This document shows positions 1 through 9,250 of a DNA stretch of 64,000 nucleotides, piece after piece. Source of the DNA: Lachnospiraceae bacterium (GTDB lineage: Bacteria; Bacillota; Clostridia; Lachnospirales; Lachnospiraceae); contig JAKSRR010000002.1 of the NCBI GenBank assembly GCA_024403455.1, positions 62,001 to 126,000 of the forward strand, in the 5' to 3' direction. A model generated the notes under the pieces. It was not told the origin of the DNA and ran no database searches. It saw only the letters and a list, made by a program, of their open reading frames with translations. The stretch's first letter is position 1, and every line of letters starts with the position of its first letter. Position numbers and translations under genes: made by a program.

Positions 1-829
1 CAATAAAGGTTTTTATTTCCGATTTTTGTGTAATGTATGCCTCTGTTTGCCCCTCATACACCTCGGCTTTCATTTTCCGCTGCGTAAGATGGATATACAT
101 TCTCTCTGTTTTTTTCTTATTCATTCGATTAATATGGAACATTTTTCCATCTTTCCACTGCCATACCTGGAAAAGACTATTCATCCCTACATTTTTATCA
201 AAAACTCTCTTGTAATTTGCCGGCTGATATATATTGGAGAAATTCTCTCTTTCCCAAAATATTCTTTTATTATTTTCTTTAATCAGTTGTGGCGCACCTG
301 TCCATTCGTCAAAACCATAATGCTTCTCATCCTGGCTAACCTTTTGCCATGTATAGTCCCTATATTTTGAATCTTCAGGTCTTTCTAGACGAAAAAAATT
401 ATTGACTTCTTCTGTATTGCGATATAGCTGCGTATGTCCTAAAATCATCAATTTGTCATATTGGGACAACAATTCATCGGTAAAATAATGGCGCATATCA
501 CCATAAATTAAATCACAATCATAAAATCCCCAAAAATCGCTATTCCCTATCCATTGCTCAAAAATAATGCCATACGCAGGTCTGTAATCGCATAATTTGT
601 ATGGCGTACTGATTTTTACATCCCCTAACTGTGTCTTTATTAATTCAACACACTCATCAAATGTCATGTATACGATATGAATATTAGGCACTTCCTCCCA
701 TTTGGAAATGGATGTGTCATCCGTAAAAATATAAAAATCTATCGTATCATTTGCTTTACATGAGGCCATATGCCAATCAATATAACTGGGCCATTCCCCT
801 TTCCCGCACAAAAAATACGGTAGAATCAT
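1..829 (-). CDS. DUF6625-like glycosyltransferase, 3' end outside window
   Basis: About 276 codons are open from the ATG at 829 to the window edge with no stop, so the C-terminus lies outside. The N-terminus has an 'LPYF' strand, then 'IDFYIFTDD', 'PYKLCDYRPAYG' and a DxD-like 'YDCDLIYGD' near residue 110. This order is that of DUF6625 proteins, which I take to be GT-A-fold sugar transferases of surface polysaccharide loci. The ATG sits one base after the TAG of the upstream gene, so translation is probably coupled. The donor and acceptor sugars cannot be told. Family assignment is from remembered motifs and is fairly secure; the biochemical role is inference. Confidence 0.8.
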   Translation of the reverse strand, partial: MILPYFLCGKGEWPSYIDWHMASCKANDTIDFYIFTDDTSISKWEEVPNIHIVYMTFDECVELIKTQLGDVKISTPYKLCDYRPAYGIIFEQWIGNSDFWGFYDCDLIYGDMRHYFTDELLSQYDKLMILGHTQLYRNTEEVNNFFRLERPEDSKYRDYTWQKVSQDEKHYGFDEWTGAPQLIKENNKRIFWERENFSNIYQPANYKRVFDKNVGMNSLFQVWQWKDGKMFHINRMNKKKTERMYIHLTQRKMKAEVYEGQTEAYITQKSEIKTFI

Positions 830-830
830 A

Positions 831-2444
831 CTAATTGTCTGCAAACTGGTAACCTCTCTTAAAATACTCTACTTCCTTCATGTTATGTGATTGATAGTAT
901 TCTGTGATATTTTTCAAAATATCATCATTATAAGTTTTTGTCTCACTATTATCCTTAAAGTATGATAATGCTATCTCATCAAACATCTGATTATATTGCT
1001 TCTGTATCATCCGCGCAAAATCATCTTTAAACAGCAATTCATTTTCACTCGGATGATTTTGCAGATAAAATACATATTTTGCTTTATTCGTTTGATCTTC
1101 ACTTAAATGTTCTATATTACGTACATTCGTTAGTAGATTTTGGTATTCTTCATATGTTTTTGGTTCATACGTATAACCAAAACCTGCATAATAAGGTCTG
1201 CCCACAATAATAGAAGGAATTCCAAAACACGCATATTCTGCCCCTGCATTTCCTCCTATCGTTACAATTACATCTGCAATGTTTTTTATACTTTCACTAC
1301 TGACATCGTCAGATAATATATACATATTCTCCTTATGATAATGTTCAAACATGTCTTCGATAGAGTCTGTTGATTCATTGTATGACTTTCTCGTTGGATG
1401 TGGTTTCAATATCCAATTTACATTATCAACTTCACATGCGATTTTTAATGTATTTTCCAGCCAATCATAGTAATCCCTAAAGTAATAAAAGCCATAATTA
1501 TAAATTGCATCCGTAAAAGTATGCGCCATTATTACAACAGTCTTTTTTTCTCTATCAGAGCCTATGAGATCATGCATTTCTTCTTTGTTAAGAATCTTTT
1601 TACCTGCAAATGCTCCACGATCAATTGCCCGTCCATTTTTCCCCTGAAAACGCTCATTTAAATAATTATTTGTCCATTCCATGGCTATTTCCAGATCAGA
1701 AGCTGATATCAAACCATTTCCCATAGGATGTAGCTTTTCATTAGCCATCTGGGGACGCCTTTTTACAGTTCCATCCTCTCTCAATTGAATGAAAGTTTCC
1801 GATTCATGTTCACATGCTACAACTTTTGCACCTGATTTAAGGAACAATCTTACAAGCATTTCTTCATGATATGCCAAATCGTCCATCACGGCATATTGTA
1901 AAGGATTCTTTTTTATAAAATTTTGTAGGCAGTACACAACCCACAAAATATGAAACGTCTTTTTAAACGCGATTTTATTTCTACTAGTTTTTAAGGTTGA
2001 TAAACTTGAGGTCCTTAAAATATCTTCGTATAGAGAATATCCTATATCTAAATCCTTAATTTTTATTTCTTTGATATATTTACTATCCTTATGCGCGTAT
2101 AACGAAAAAAAAGACTTGAAAAAAGATTTCAGTCCCAGAAAAGGATGTTTATAACACAAATCATCTAAACTGATATGTTTTATCCCAAATGAATCAAAAA
2201 AACGCGTTAATAATTCATTATTTGACCAGGTGATTGCAACAGGAACTGCCCCTGTTTTTTCCTGTATTCCTTTAGCATACAATAATTTAGGGATAACCCA
2301 TGCCGCCTGCATTCTAACCATGGATAAATTAATATATATGTATTTACCATTCGGCAATATTTCAGACCATTGTTTGCTGTTTATTTTTATAAAATCATCA
2401 ACGATTTCCTTTGTGATAGGAAAAGATTCTTCTCTTTTTTTCAT
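831..2444 (-). CDS. KpsC/KpsS-like capsule biosynthesis protein
   Basis: 537 aa. The C-terminal half carries 'WILKPHP', then 'SSESIKNIADVIVTIGG', 'GAEYACFGIPSIIVGRPYY' and 'TYEEYQNLL'. This is the order seen in the capsule_synth/KpsS-type GT-B family, whose members act as transferases on lipid-linked glycans. No membrane segment is evident, so it is probably cytosolic. I chose the ATG at 2444, two bases after the TAA of the upstream GT4; the frame could extend to a TTG at 2492, but that would overlap the upstream gene by 46 bases with nothing to favour it. In Gram-negatives KpsC/S add Kdo linkers; here the substrate is unknown. A general GT-B transferase is the alternative. Confidence 0.65.
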   Translation of the reverse strand: MKKREESFPITKEIVDDFIKINSKQWSEILPNGKYIYINLSMVRMQAAWVIPKLLYAKGIQEKTGAVPVAITWSNNELLTRFFDSFGIKHISLDDLCYKHPFLGLKSFFKSFFSLYAHKDSKYIKEIKIKDLDIGYSLYEDILRTSSLSTLKTSRNKIAFKKTFHILWVVYCLQNFIKKNPLQYAVMDDLAYHEEMLVRLFLKSGAKVVACEHESETFIQLREDGTVKRRPQMANEKLHPMGNGLISASDLEIAMEWTNNYLNERFQGKNGRAIDRGAFAGKKILNKEEMHDLIGSDREKKTVVIMAHTFTDAIYNYGFYYFRDYYDWLENTLKIACEVDNVNWILKPHPTRKSYNESTDSIEDMFEHYHKENMYILSDDVSSESIKNIADVIVTIGGNAGAEYACFGIPSIIVGRPYYAGFGYTYEPKTYEEYQNLLTNVRNIEHLSEDQTNKAKYVFYLQNHPSENELLFKDDFARMIQKQYNQMFDEIALSYFKDNSETKTYNDDILKNITEYYQSHNMKEVEYFKRGYQFADN

Positions 2445-2446
2445 AT

Positions 2447-3565
2447 TTATCTTACTATTACCCTTCGATAATCTGCTGTCTGCTTTTTCCAATTAAAGCG
2501 TTTCACATTCTCGGCGCCCTTACGAATATACTCTGCAGCCACCTTGGCTTCTTCCATCAGAAGCATTGCGTTCACCACATCTTCTTCCTCTTCTGCATCC
2601 ACCAAAATCGCAGCATCACCCACCACTTCCGGAAGGGAACTTGAGTCAGAACATACCACTGGTACTCCCATCTGCATAGCTTCTAAAGGCGGGAATCCAA
2701 AGCCCTCTTTTCTGGAAAGGAAAAGAAACATACTACTTTCTGCGATGACTCTCTGCATATCCTCATCTTTTTCATAAAACTTTACCGTATGGATATGACT
2801 TAACAAATCGTCAGGAACATTGCGGCAATGCTCTGCAAGCAATTCTTTGACAGCCTTCTCATCCAGCCCAATGAGATGCAAATCCATGGGACTAGCAGAT
2901 CTATGTCTGTACAGATTATAAGACAACAATACTTTATCCGCATTTTTATGGGGAAGTCCGGATGCAATTGCCGAAATATATGGTTTCTTCGCAAATCCAG
3001 CAGTTTCACACGGAGCTATCACCTTATTAGCTCCTGGATATACTACATGAACCTTTTCCTCTTTCACCTTTGCATATTTAACAATATCCAACTTGGATGC
3101 CTCAGAGTCCGTAATCACACCATGAACAGATTTTGCTGAGGCTTTTAATCGCCACATAATATATGCATTCTCATATTTTCCAAGAACTCCGGGGAACTTC
3201 TCTTCATAATAAAATGGAATCATATCATGAATGATGACAAAATCCTTCGTAACATGCCTAATAGGAGCAAAACCTCGAGGAAAAAGAACTACATCGGCAT
3301 GAAGTCTTTTCAGGGTTGCAGAAACCATCCACAGCTCCCACAAGATGCAAATCACTTTATTAAGTGGATTATACTTTACTGAAACAAACTTCACTCCTTT
3401 CATAGCAAAGTCTTCACGGTTCTTCTGCGTACCTAAGATAATGATTTTATCCTCGGGTTTTCTGTATTTAGCAAGATTTCGAACAAGATTAAGTGTTAGG
3501 TTGTATATTCCGATACTTTTTCCGTTACCTTTAACTAGTTTAAAGCAATCGATAACAATTCTCAT
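2447..3565 (-). CDS. Family 4 glycosyltransferase
   Basis: 372 aa, cytosolic GT-B fold. The C-terminal donor-binding half has 'FLFLSRKEGFGFPPLEAM' followed by 'GVPVVCSDSSSLPEVVGDAA', the classic GT4 E-x7-E region that contacts the nucleotide-sugar. 'DFVIIHDMIPFYY' in the N-terminal half resembles mannosyltransferases of the MtfB/WbdA type, so mannose is a reasonable but unproven donor. The start overlaps the end of the polymerase gene by four bases (ATGA), which points to translational coupling in one operon. Family is certain; sugar specificity is not. Confidence 0.9.
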   Translation of the reverse strand: MRIVIDCFKLVKGNGKSIGIYNLTLNLVRNLAKYRKPEDKIIILGTQKNREDFAMKGVKFVSVKYNPLNKVICILWELWMVSATLKRLHADVVLFPRGFAPIRHVTKDFVIIHDMIPFYYEEKFPGVLGKYENAYIMWRLKASAKSVHGVITDSEASKLDIVKYAKVKEEKVHVVYPGANKVIAPCETAGFAKKPYISAIASGLPHKNADKVLLSYNLYRHRSASPMDLHLIGLDEKAVKELLAEHCRNVPDDLLSHIHTVKFYEKDEDMQRVIAESSMFLFLSRKEGFGFPPLEAMQMGVPVVCSDSSSLPEVVGDAAILVDAEEEEDVVNAMLLMEEAKVAAEYIRKGAENVKRFNWKKQTADYRRVIVR

Positions 3566-4770
3566 ACTTTCTCCTCCGAGGAATCATCTTTCTTCCCCTC
3601 CATTCGCTCAGATACAATAACCCCTGCATACAGAAACGCAAACCAGCTCATTTGGGTAAGCACAATGGCTGAAATTGAAATACCTGACATTAAAAACAAA
3701 AGAGCCGTTGCAAAAGAAACATAGTACATCTTTCGGTTCTCGGCTCGGTAATAATATACAAAAATAGTAATCCAGAAGACTATAAACAAAACAAGTCCGA
3801 CATAACCTGTGGAAAATAGAAGTTTAATATACATGTTATGGGAATCATGGATTTCAAATACTGCTTCTCCCGTAGCCTGTCTGTATTCACTTAACAAGGT
3901 TGACTCACCATTCCATTTCTGACCAAATAGTTTATCTGGCAAATCAGCCTGATTCACTTGAGAAATAATATACGGCCAAACTTTTCCTCTCGAGTGCGTG
4001 TTTGTCTCCGAAAAAATCCCTTCACTAAAATCAAAAGTTCTAAAGTTCAACGCACCTGCTATCTTCTCGTTAGAAAGTAGTGCAATCATAGACACAAACA
4101 ATGCTGCGGCTACCCCTAGAAATATAAGCACTTTCTTCCAGCCGAGACGAATCGCCTTGCCTTTTTTCTTTTCCACCATATATAAAATAACCAGCAGATA
4201 AAATGCCGCAAGACAGAACCACTGCATTCTTGCTCCAGAAAACATAACCATGGTTGGAAGCACAAAGAAGACAGATATATATTTTTCTATGACACGTTTC
4301 CCCAAAAAGAAAATGAAGATAGCGGCCATAATCATTCCAAAGGCCATATCCGTCTTATAGTAATACAGCTCGCCCTCATTGGTAATCTTAAAAATCAGCC
4401 CCTTCTGGGTAATGATTCGATATATGAAATTGGCATATAAAATACCATAAGAGCTCCATACAATTCCTTTTGTACATTTTTCAATGTGCATATACCCAAA
4501 TCGTCCCAGAAAATAGACAAGATATGCAGACAAACATTTACATAGATAAGGAAACGTATCTGCACCAGGGAATCGAAGAAAGGTCACAAAGGCCAATAAC
4601 GCCATAGCAAGCACTATTCCATCAATCCATTTCAACTTTTTCAGCGAAAAATCTTTCCGAACCAGATACGCCACACAAAGAACAATAGCAAATATTACCA
4701 TACAGTAATCCAGCCATTGAAACTGATATAAAAGATCAACAATTTGTTTCAAAAAAAGAAAGACACACAT
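3562..4770 (-). CDS. O-antigen polymerase (Wzy)-like membrane protein
   Basis: 402 aa with about ten hydrophobic segments. A long extracytoplasmic loop around residues 230-310 includes 'HSRGKVWPYI' and 'IHDSHNMYIKLLFSTG', the His/Arg-bearing pattern of the O-antigen ligase/polymerase fold. These proteins join undecaprenyl-linked repeat units outside the membrane. It is a clear paralogue of the protein at 61050-62183: both begin 'FLFLKQI.D.LYQF..LDY.MV', share 'YAN.I.RI' and 'ITN.G..YY..TD..FG', and end with an 'SWF' segment. The first gene after a strand switch, it has no strong ribosome site before the ATG at 4770. Polymerase or ligase cannot be separated from sequence. Confidence 0.75.
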   Translation of the reverse strand: MCVFLFLKQIVDLLYQFQWLDYCMVIFAIVLCVAYLVRKDFSLKKLKWIDGIVLAMALLAFVTFLRFPGADTFPYLCKCLSAYLVYFLGRFGYMHIEKCTKGIVWSSYGILYANFIYRIITQKGLIFKITNEGELYYYKTDMAFGMIMAAIFIFFLGKRVIEKYISVFFVLPTMVMFSGARMQWFCLAAFYLLVILYMVEKKKGKAIRLGWKKVLIFLGVAAALFVSMIALLSNEKIAGALNFRTFDFSEGIFSETNTHSRGKVWPYIISQVNQADLPDKLFGQKWNGESTLLSEYRQATGEAVFEIHDSHNMYIKLLFSTGYVGLVLFIVFWITIFVYYYRAENRKMYYVSFATALLFLMSGISISAIVLTQMSWFAFLYAGVIVSERMEGKKDDSSEEKV

Positions 4771-4877
4771 AGTTATATTTTACCATAACTAGGGTGTCTT
4801 TAATATCATCCACAGGGGGGAACAATAGTTTTTACAATGAAAATATGATAAGATAAGTCAAAAAAGGATTAGATAAC

Positions 4878-5954
4878 ATGAGCAATACTGAAAGGAATTG
4901 CGACAATCAGACAGCTTCTCTATACCAGAAACAAAATCCCTGGGTTTCTCTTCTCCGAATCATTATGTGTTTTATCGTCGTATGTGATCACTTTGAGCCT
5001 ACATCTAATACAATCGCAGAAAATTTTGTAATCCAATACGGCAATATTGCTGTTCCATGTTTTATGTTTTTATCATTCTATTTCATGGGAGATGATATTA
5101 AGAAAAATAGGACCGACAAAATAAAAAACAGAATCTTACGATTATATATTCCAATATTTGTTTGGAATATAATCTATTTTGGATGCAAAAACATCATATT
5201 TGTAGTGCTTGGCAATCCTACCGAAATAATAGGAATCAATAGTCTAATAGAAGGTCTTTTATTTACACATGTTCTAGGATTGGCCAATCAGCTTTGGTTT
5301 CTATTTTCACAAATAATAATTCTAATTGTCATTGTCATCTTTCTTTCATATGCAAAAAATGATAAGTATCAGAATGTAATGCTAATATTTTTAATCGCCA
5401 TCGCATTGTTCATAGAATACTCTGGCGTGAACAATAACCTCTTTGGAAGTGCAGCATATAGCGTAAGATATCCATTGGGAAGATCAATTGAATGTCTTCC
5501 CTATGCAGCGGCGGGATTGCTGTATTCTTGGCATTTGAAAGATAAAAACATCCTTATCAAAATATGTCTGCTGGTAGCCAGTACTCTTTTAGCTGTTATA
5601 TCACGAGTTTATGTTCCAACGCAAGAAGGTTTTGGATACAGTGACCTGTTTCTACTTTTCTCTTCTACTGCAATTTGTATTTTAACATTCTCACTCCCAG
5701 ACCTTTTTAAAGGAGGTTTACGCATTGCGTTAAACTATATTGGTTCATGCACAATGGGAATATATTGCACACACAATTTAGTTGGCTGGATGATTCAATC
5801 AGTTCGTTCACATATTCCCCTGTTGGAAAAAACACTTCCAATTGATACCTTATTATTTGATACAATTGTTTTCGCACTCTGCTTATTATTTACTACTCTC
5901 ATCCGCTGTATCAATCATAAACTAAAATGGAAATGGTTGAAGTATACCATGTAA
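4878..5954 (+). CDS. Acyltransferase family 3 membrane protein
   Basis: 358 aa, about ten membrane helices. The N-terminus 'NPWVSLLRIIMCFIVVCDHF' carries the R and H of the acyltransferase-3 (OafA/NodX/WecH) signature, and 'ILRLYIPIFVWNIIYF' follows at the usual place. Members O-acetylate sugars at the membrane using acetyl-CoA. It has a good ribosome site, AAAGGA, nine bases before the ATG. It is the only large gene on the plus strand, divergent from the polymerase on its left and convergent with the DUF2142 gene on its right with only 14 bases between stops. Such an orphan suggests separate acquisition and its own promoter, which I could not place convincingly. Confidence 0.88.
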   Translation: MSNTERNCDNQTASLYQKQNPWVSLLRIIMCFIVVCDHFEPTSNTIAENFVIQYGNIAVPCFMFLSFYFMGDDIKKNRTDKIKNRILRLYIPIFVWNIIYFGCKNIIFVVLGNPTEIIGINSLIEGLLFTHVLGLANQLWFLFSQIIILIVIVIFLSYAKNDKYQNVMLIFLIAIALFIEYSGVNNNLFGSAAYSVRYPLGRSIECLPYAAAGLLYSWHLKDKNILIKICLLVASTLLAVISRVYVPTQEGFGYSDLFLLFSSTAICILTFSLPDLFKGGLRIALNYIGSCTMGIYCTHNLVGWMIQSVRSHIPLLEKTLPIDTLLFDTIVFALCLLFTTLIRCINHKLKWKWLKYTM

Positions 5955-5968
5955 ATGCTATTCGCCAG

Positions 5969-7714
5969 CTACCGTCCAAGATAAAATCCCATCATGTAAT
6001 ATATACAAATAACGTATAGGAAAGATAATCCATAGAATATACTCGTTTTCTCCCTCCCATATCCATTCGTTTTCTTATATTGCAACAACAATAATAGCGG
6101 TACAATCATCGGTATATAATATCGGCCCTGTAAACCTTCTATTAATGAAGCCGTAGATGAAGTATAACTCAATAACATGGCAGGCGAAATTACCAGAACT
6201 AAAATAACCGAAATCAGGCTACATATTCTTAATATTCCCGCACATATCTCTGTGTCATTCTGTCTGCGGATTAAAATAAACCATAATATAGCCATCATTC
6301 CTAAATAAATATGTGGAATATTATCCTCCCACCAGCCAATATGGTCTCCCAGTCCGCTCCAAAAAATCATATCCGTTTTTCTTAAATATGTCATTAATAA
6401 CATACGAACATAAGAGAAGGGATGCTGCAATGCAAAAACAGCAGAGTAGCAACTCGTATCCTGTCCTCCTAGTTGAAATAATCTGTCACTAGGAAGCGCC
6501 AGATCAAACAGCACAACGGACAAAATGGCCATTCCCACAATCGAAGAGATGACAATCCATCTTCGTTTTTTACTCTTATGTGTAATTACAAACACCATCG
6601 GTAATAGAAGCAAATAGGCACCTGCTTTCACTGCCCCTAGCATGAATGACCAAACAAGTTGTTCCGCAAGCGCCCGCTTATTTTCAATACCATTTGATAA
6701 CTGTAAAACACCAGCCAAAAAATTCAAGCTTACCACAATTAACATAGCATCATAAGAATATGATATACCTAATGTCAATGACTCTGGAATAAGTGCCACA
6801 AAAGCAAATATACTCTTGTAGCGTGGTGCTTTACATATTGCCCTGTAGCAGCCTAAAACATAAATAATCCCCATAAAAATCCGCCCTAGTCCAAAGGTCA
6901 TAGCCGAGGACAAGCCCAATAATCTCGCCACACTGATTCCTAATATCTGAGGAAGATAACAAAATATGGAATAATACGTCATGTGTTCCGGTTTCACGTG
7001 CAACTCTTTAAGTGAGTCATCTTCTATTCCACTCCACCAGTTATCCAAAGCCCAGGCAATTGAATTTCTTGACGGATTAACGTTTTCATTATTCTCATGG
7101 TTTAAAAAAGAAAGATATTCAACGTCATCAGCCCTACCGTACCATTCCTCTTCTTCTGAAAAACCAAGGAGTATATTGGAATATCTATAGGTAGTGAATA
7201 TATGCGACTGGGAGTCTGGACATGCCCCATGCGGCATCAGAAGAAAAATCATAATTAGAAATGGGATAGATGTATACAGGAAGAACGCTTTTATATTCAG
7301 TCCACGCAATTCATTATGCCAAAACACAATCGAAAGATACAATATAAAAAGTATCACACCAACGTAGAATATCTTTTCTCCCCAAAATTGACCATTGCTC
7401 TTATATGCTTCTTCTCCCCCTCCTATTTGACCACGTGGATCAAGAATCCGAGAGACACTAGGAAACACGTCACAATCAGCAAGACAACACAGAAGAAACA
7501 GCGTTAGCAAAAAAAGAACATACTTCTTGTAGTTTGATAACCATCTCTTTTTATATGATTTAATAACAAAAAAAAGAAATACGGCCATAATAATAGCAAA
7601 AAATATTCTTACTACTGTATTTTGATAAACATATATCAATCCAGCAAATATTGCTACGGTATATGCCATTAACAATCCTATTTTATAATCTAATTTTTCT
7701 TTATTCTTCTGCAT
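5969..7714 (-). CDS. DUF2142 membrane protein, probable GT-C transferase
   Basis: 581 aa, many hydrophobic segments. 'LMPHGACPDSQSHIFTTYRYSN' after the fourth or fifth helix and 'GLQGRYYIPMIVPLLLLLQ' near the end match the DUF2142 family, predicted GT-C-fold membrane transferases that use polyprenyl-phosphate sugars outside the membrane. The acidic residue in 'CPDSQSH' would be the catalytic-loop acid. I prefer the ATG at 7714; a TTG two codons upstream is possible and neither has a strong ribosome site. It lies downstream of a DUF6056 protein and GtrB, which may supply its lipid-linked sugar. Confidence 0.75.
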   Translation of the reverse strand: MQKNKEKLDYKIGLLMAYTVAIFAGLIYVYQNTVVRIFFAIIMAVFLFFVIKSYKKRWLSNYKKYVLFLLTLFLLCCLADCDVFPSVSRILDPRGQIGGGEEAYKSNGQFWGEKIFYVGVILFILYLSIVFWHNELRGLNIKAFFLYTSIPFLIMIFLLMPHGACPDSQSHIFTTYRYSNILLGFSEEEEWYGRADDVEYLSFLNHENNENVNPSRNSIAWALDNWWSGIEDDSLKELHVKPEHMTYYSIFCYLPQILGISVARLLGLSSAMTFGLGRIFMGIIYVLGCYRAICKAPRYKSIFAFVALIPESLTLGISYSYDAMLIVVSLNFLAGVLQLSNGIENKRALAEQLVWSFMLGAVKAGAYLLLLPMVFVITHKSKKRRWIVISSIVGMAILSVVLFDLALPSDRLFQLGGQDTSCYSAVFALQHPFSYVRMLLMTYLRKTDMIFWSGLGDHIGWWEDNIPHIYLGMMAILWFILIRRQNDTEICAGILRICSLISVILVLVISPAMLLSYTSSTASLIEGLQGRYYIPMIVPLLLLLQYKKTNGYGREKTSIFYGLSFLYVICIYYMMGFYLGR

Positions 7715-7772
7715 TTCCAACTTATCCCATATATACTCAAATTTTCACCAAAGACTTCTATCGGGAGAAAAA

Positions 7773-9233
7773 TTACCAGAGTCTATATAGCACCACCGAT
7801 TTCTTTTCCATTATTCTTGCAATTGTTTTATTCACCCAATCCGTTGGATCATCTTTAATATCATTGTATATGCATCCTGTTGGTACTTCTGGAACTACGG
7901 CCTCTATTACGACATCTTCCTCTTCACTGTCTCTAATTGTTGCATATACGTTTTTAAAGAAGTCGCTGTATTCATCCAAAAGGCCGTATTGCGTATTGTA
8001 CGCAATCTGCACAGGCACCCATTCCCGATAATGTTCTTTTCTATTCGAAAATACAATCAAAGACGCCAAAAGAAGTAAAAGCACTGCTTTTGCAAATGAC
8101 ATATTTTCAAAACGCTGAAATACTACTGCCCCAAGAAGCATTGCAAATAAGACAAAACTAAATACAATGGATGCATCAAAAATGAACAAAACTCTATCCG
8201 GCAATTCTGAAACACTGACTGCATTATATCCCAAAATCACGGGAAAAATAGTAACCACTGGTAGTAACACAATATACATTGCTGAAATTATGGCTTCCTT
8301 CTTGTCAATTCTCTTCTTGATAAATCTTCCGAGCAAAAAAGCAATAAAAATGATAACCAGGAATGAAGTTTCATACAATAACCATTCGTTCTCTTCAAGC
8401 ACACAAAACACCGATTTTTTCAATGCAGAAAGCAAAGATAATTTTGCTTCACTCCCCTGTGCTGCATGTCGTATATAGTTACCGGGAGCCGCTGCATTTA
8501 AAATTGCACCAGCCAAAGATATTAAAAATGTAACTAGCCAAAGCTTGTTTAATCTTTTACGATTAATGCTATCTTTTATTCCCATATAAAGTGCAGTAAA
8601 GCACCCCATTCCAACCCCTTCTAATACACCTCCAGACATCAGGAACAGAAAAACAGCAGAAAGAACATAGTACCGCTTATAATCCTTTAACAATCCCATC
8701 CTTAAAAAGGCCAATCCTGCTACCATACAACCAAAAGGAAGCAGATATGTACAAGCCCCTGCCCACCATAGATAAACCTCTTTGTACTCACGTTGTAACA
8801 CAACACCTGACAGCAAAAGGAGCGTCAAAAGTGGCATAATTACTTTTCTACTTTCAAACTGATACTCTTTACATACACCTACAACGTAGAATGCCACTGC
8901 TATTACCGTAATAACAATGGTAAAGCATAGCGCCCCCCCAAGTGCTTCATAGTTCAAATCTTCTGCAAAATTAAACAAACTACCAACAAATGCCGAAAAC
9001 CATGTTCCTTGCCATTTTGCCCAAAAGTTTGCACTTACATTTATAGACTTTAGAAATCTATTAGAACCATTCGCCATTAGTATGTCATAATAACCAGAAA
9101 AGTCGTCCGATTTGAACACAGCTTTGCTGGCCGCCAATAAGAATGGGATAATCAGAATGATGATTGTGAACCATAGAAGAATAGCAATCGCAATCTCTAT
9201 TCGTTTTTTCTTTTTATCGCTAATTATATTCAT
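7773..9233 (-). CDS. DUF6056 membrane protein, probable GT-C transferase
   Basis: 486 aa, about twelve membrane segments. The first extracytoplasmic loop has 'FKSDDFSGYYDILMANGS', with a DD pair where GT-C enzymes carry catalytic acids. 'LWWAGACTYLLPFG' and 'NAAAPGNYIRHAAQGS' are typical of DUF6056 proteins. I chose the ATG at 9233 because GGAGA lies seven bases before it; an in-frame ATG at 9251 overlaps the GtrB stop by one base but lacks such a site. It follows GtrB directly, so a polyprenyl-phosphate sugar made by GtrB is a natural donor. The transferase role is inference from fold and context. Confidence 0.7.
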   Translation of the reverse strand: MNIISDKKKKRIEIAIAILLWFTIIILIIPFLLAASKAVFKSDDFSGYYDILMANGSNRFLKSINVSANFWAKWQGTWFSAFVGSLFNFAEDLNYEALGGALCFTIVITVIAVAFYVVGVCKEYQFESRKVIMPLLTLLLLSGVVLQREYKEVYLWWAGACTYLLPFGCMVAGLAFLRMGLLKDYKRYYVLSAVFLFLMSGGVLEGVGMGCFTALYMGIKDSINRKRLNKLWLVTFLISLAGAILNAAAPGNYIRHAAQGSEAKLSLLSALKKSVFCVLEENEWLLYETSFLVIIFIAFLLGRFIKKRIDKKEAIISAMYIVLLPVVTIFPVILGYNAVSVSELPDRVLFIFDASIVFSFVLFAMLLGAVVFQRFENMSFAKAVLLLLLASLIVFSNRKEHYREWVPVQIAYNTQYGLLDEYSDFFKNVYATIRDSEEEDVVIEAVVPEVPTGCIYNDIKDDPTDWVNKTIARIMEKKSVVLYRLW

Positions 9234-9250
9234 AAAAATTCTCCATACCA

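Noticed and set aside
26..370. A 114-codon plus-strand frame at the left edge
   Set aside because: The minus strand here is continuously open and encodes a DUF6625-like protein through the edge; the plus frame is its shadow.
2445..2492. Longer N-terminus (TTG at 2492) for the KpsC/S-like protein
   Set aside because: It would overlap the upstream GT4 by 46 bases; the ATG at 2444 fits the two-base gap.
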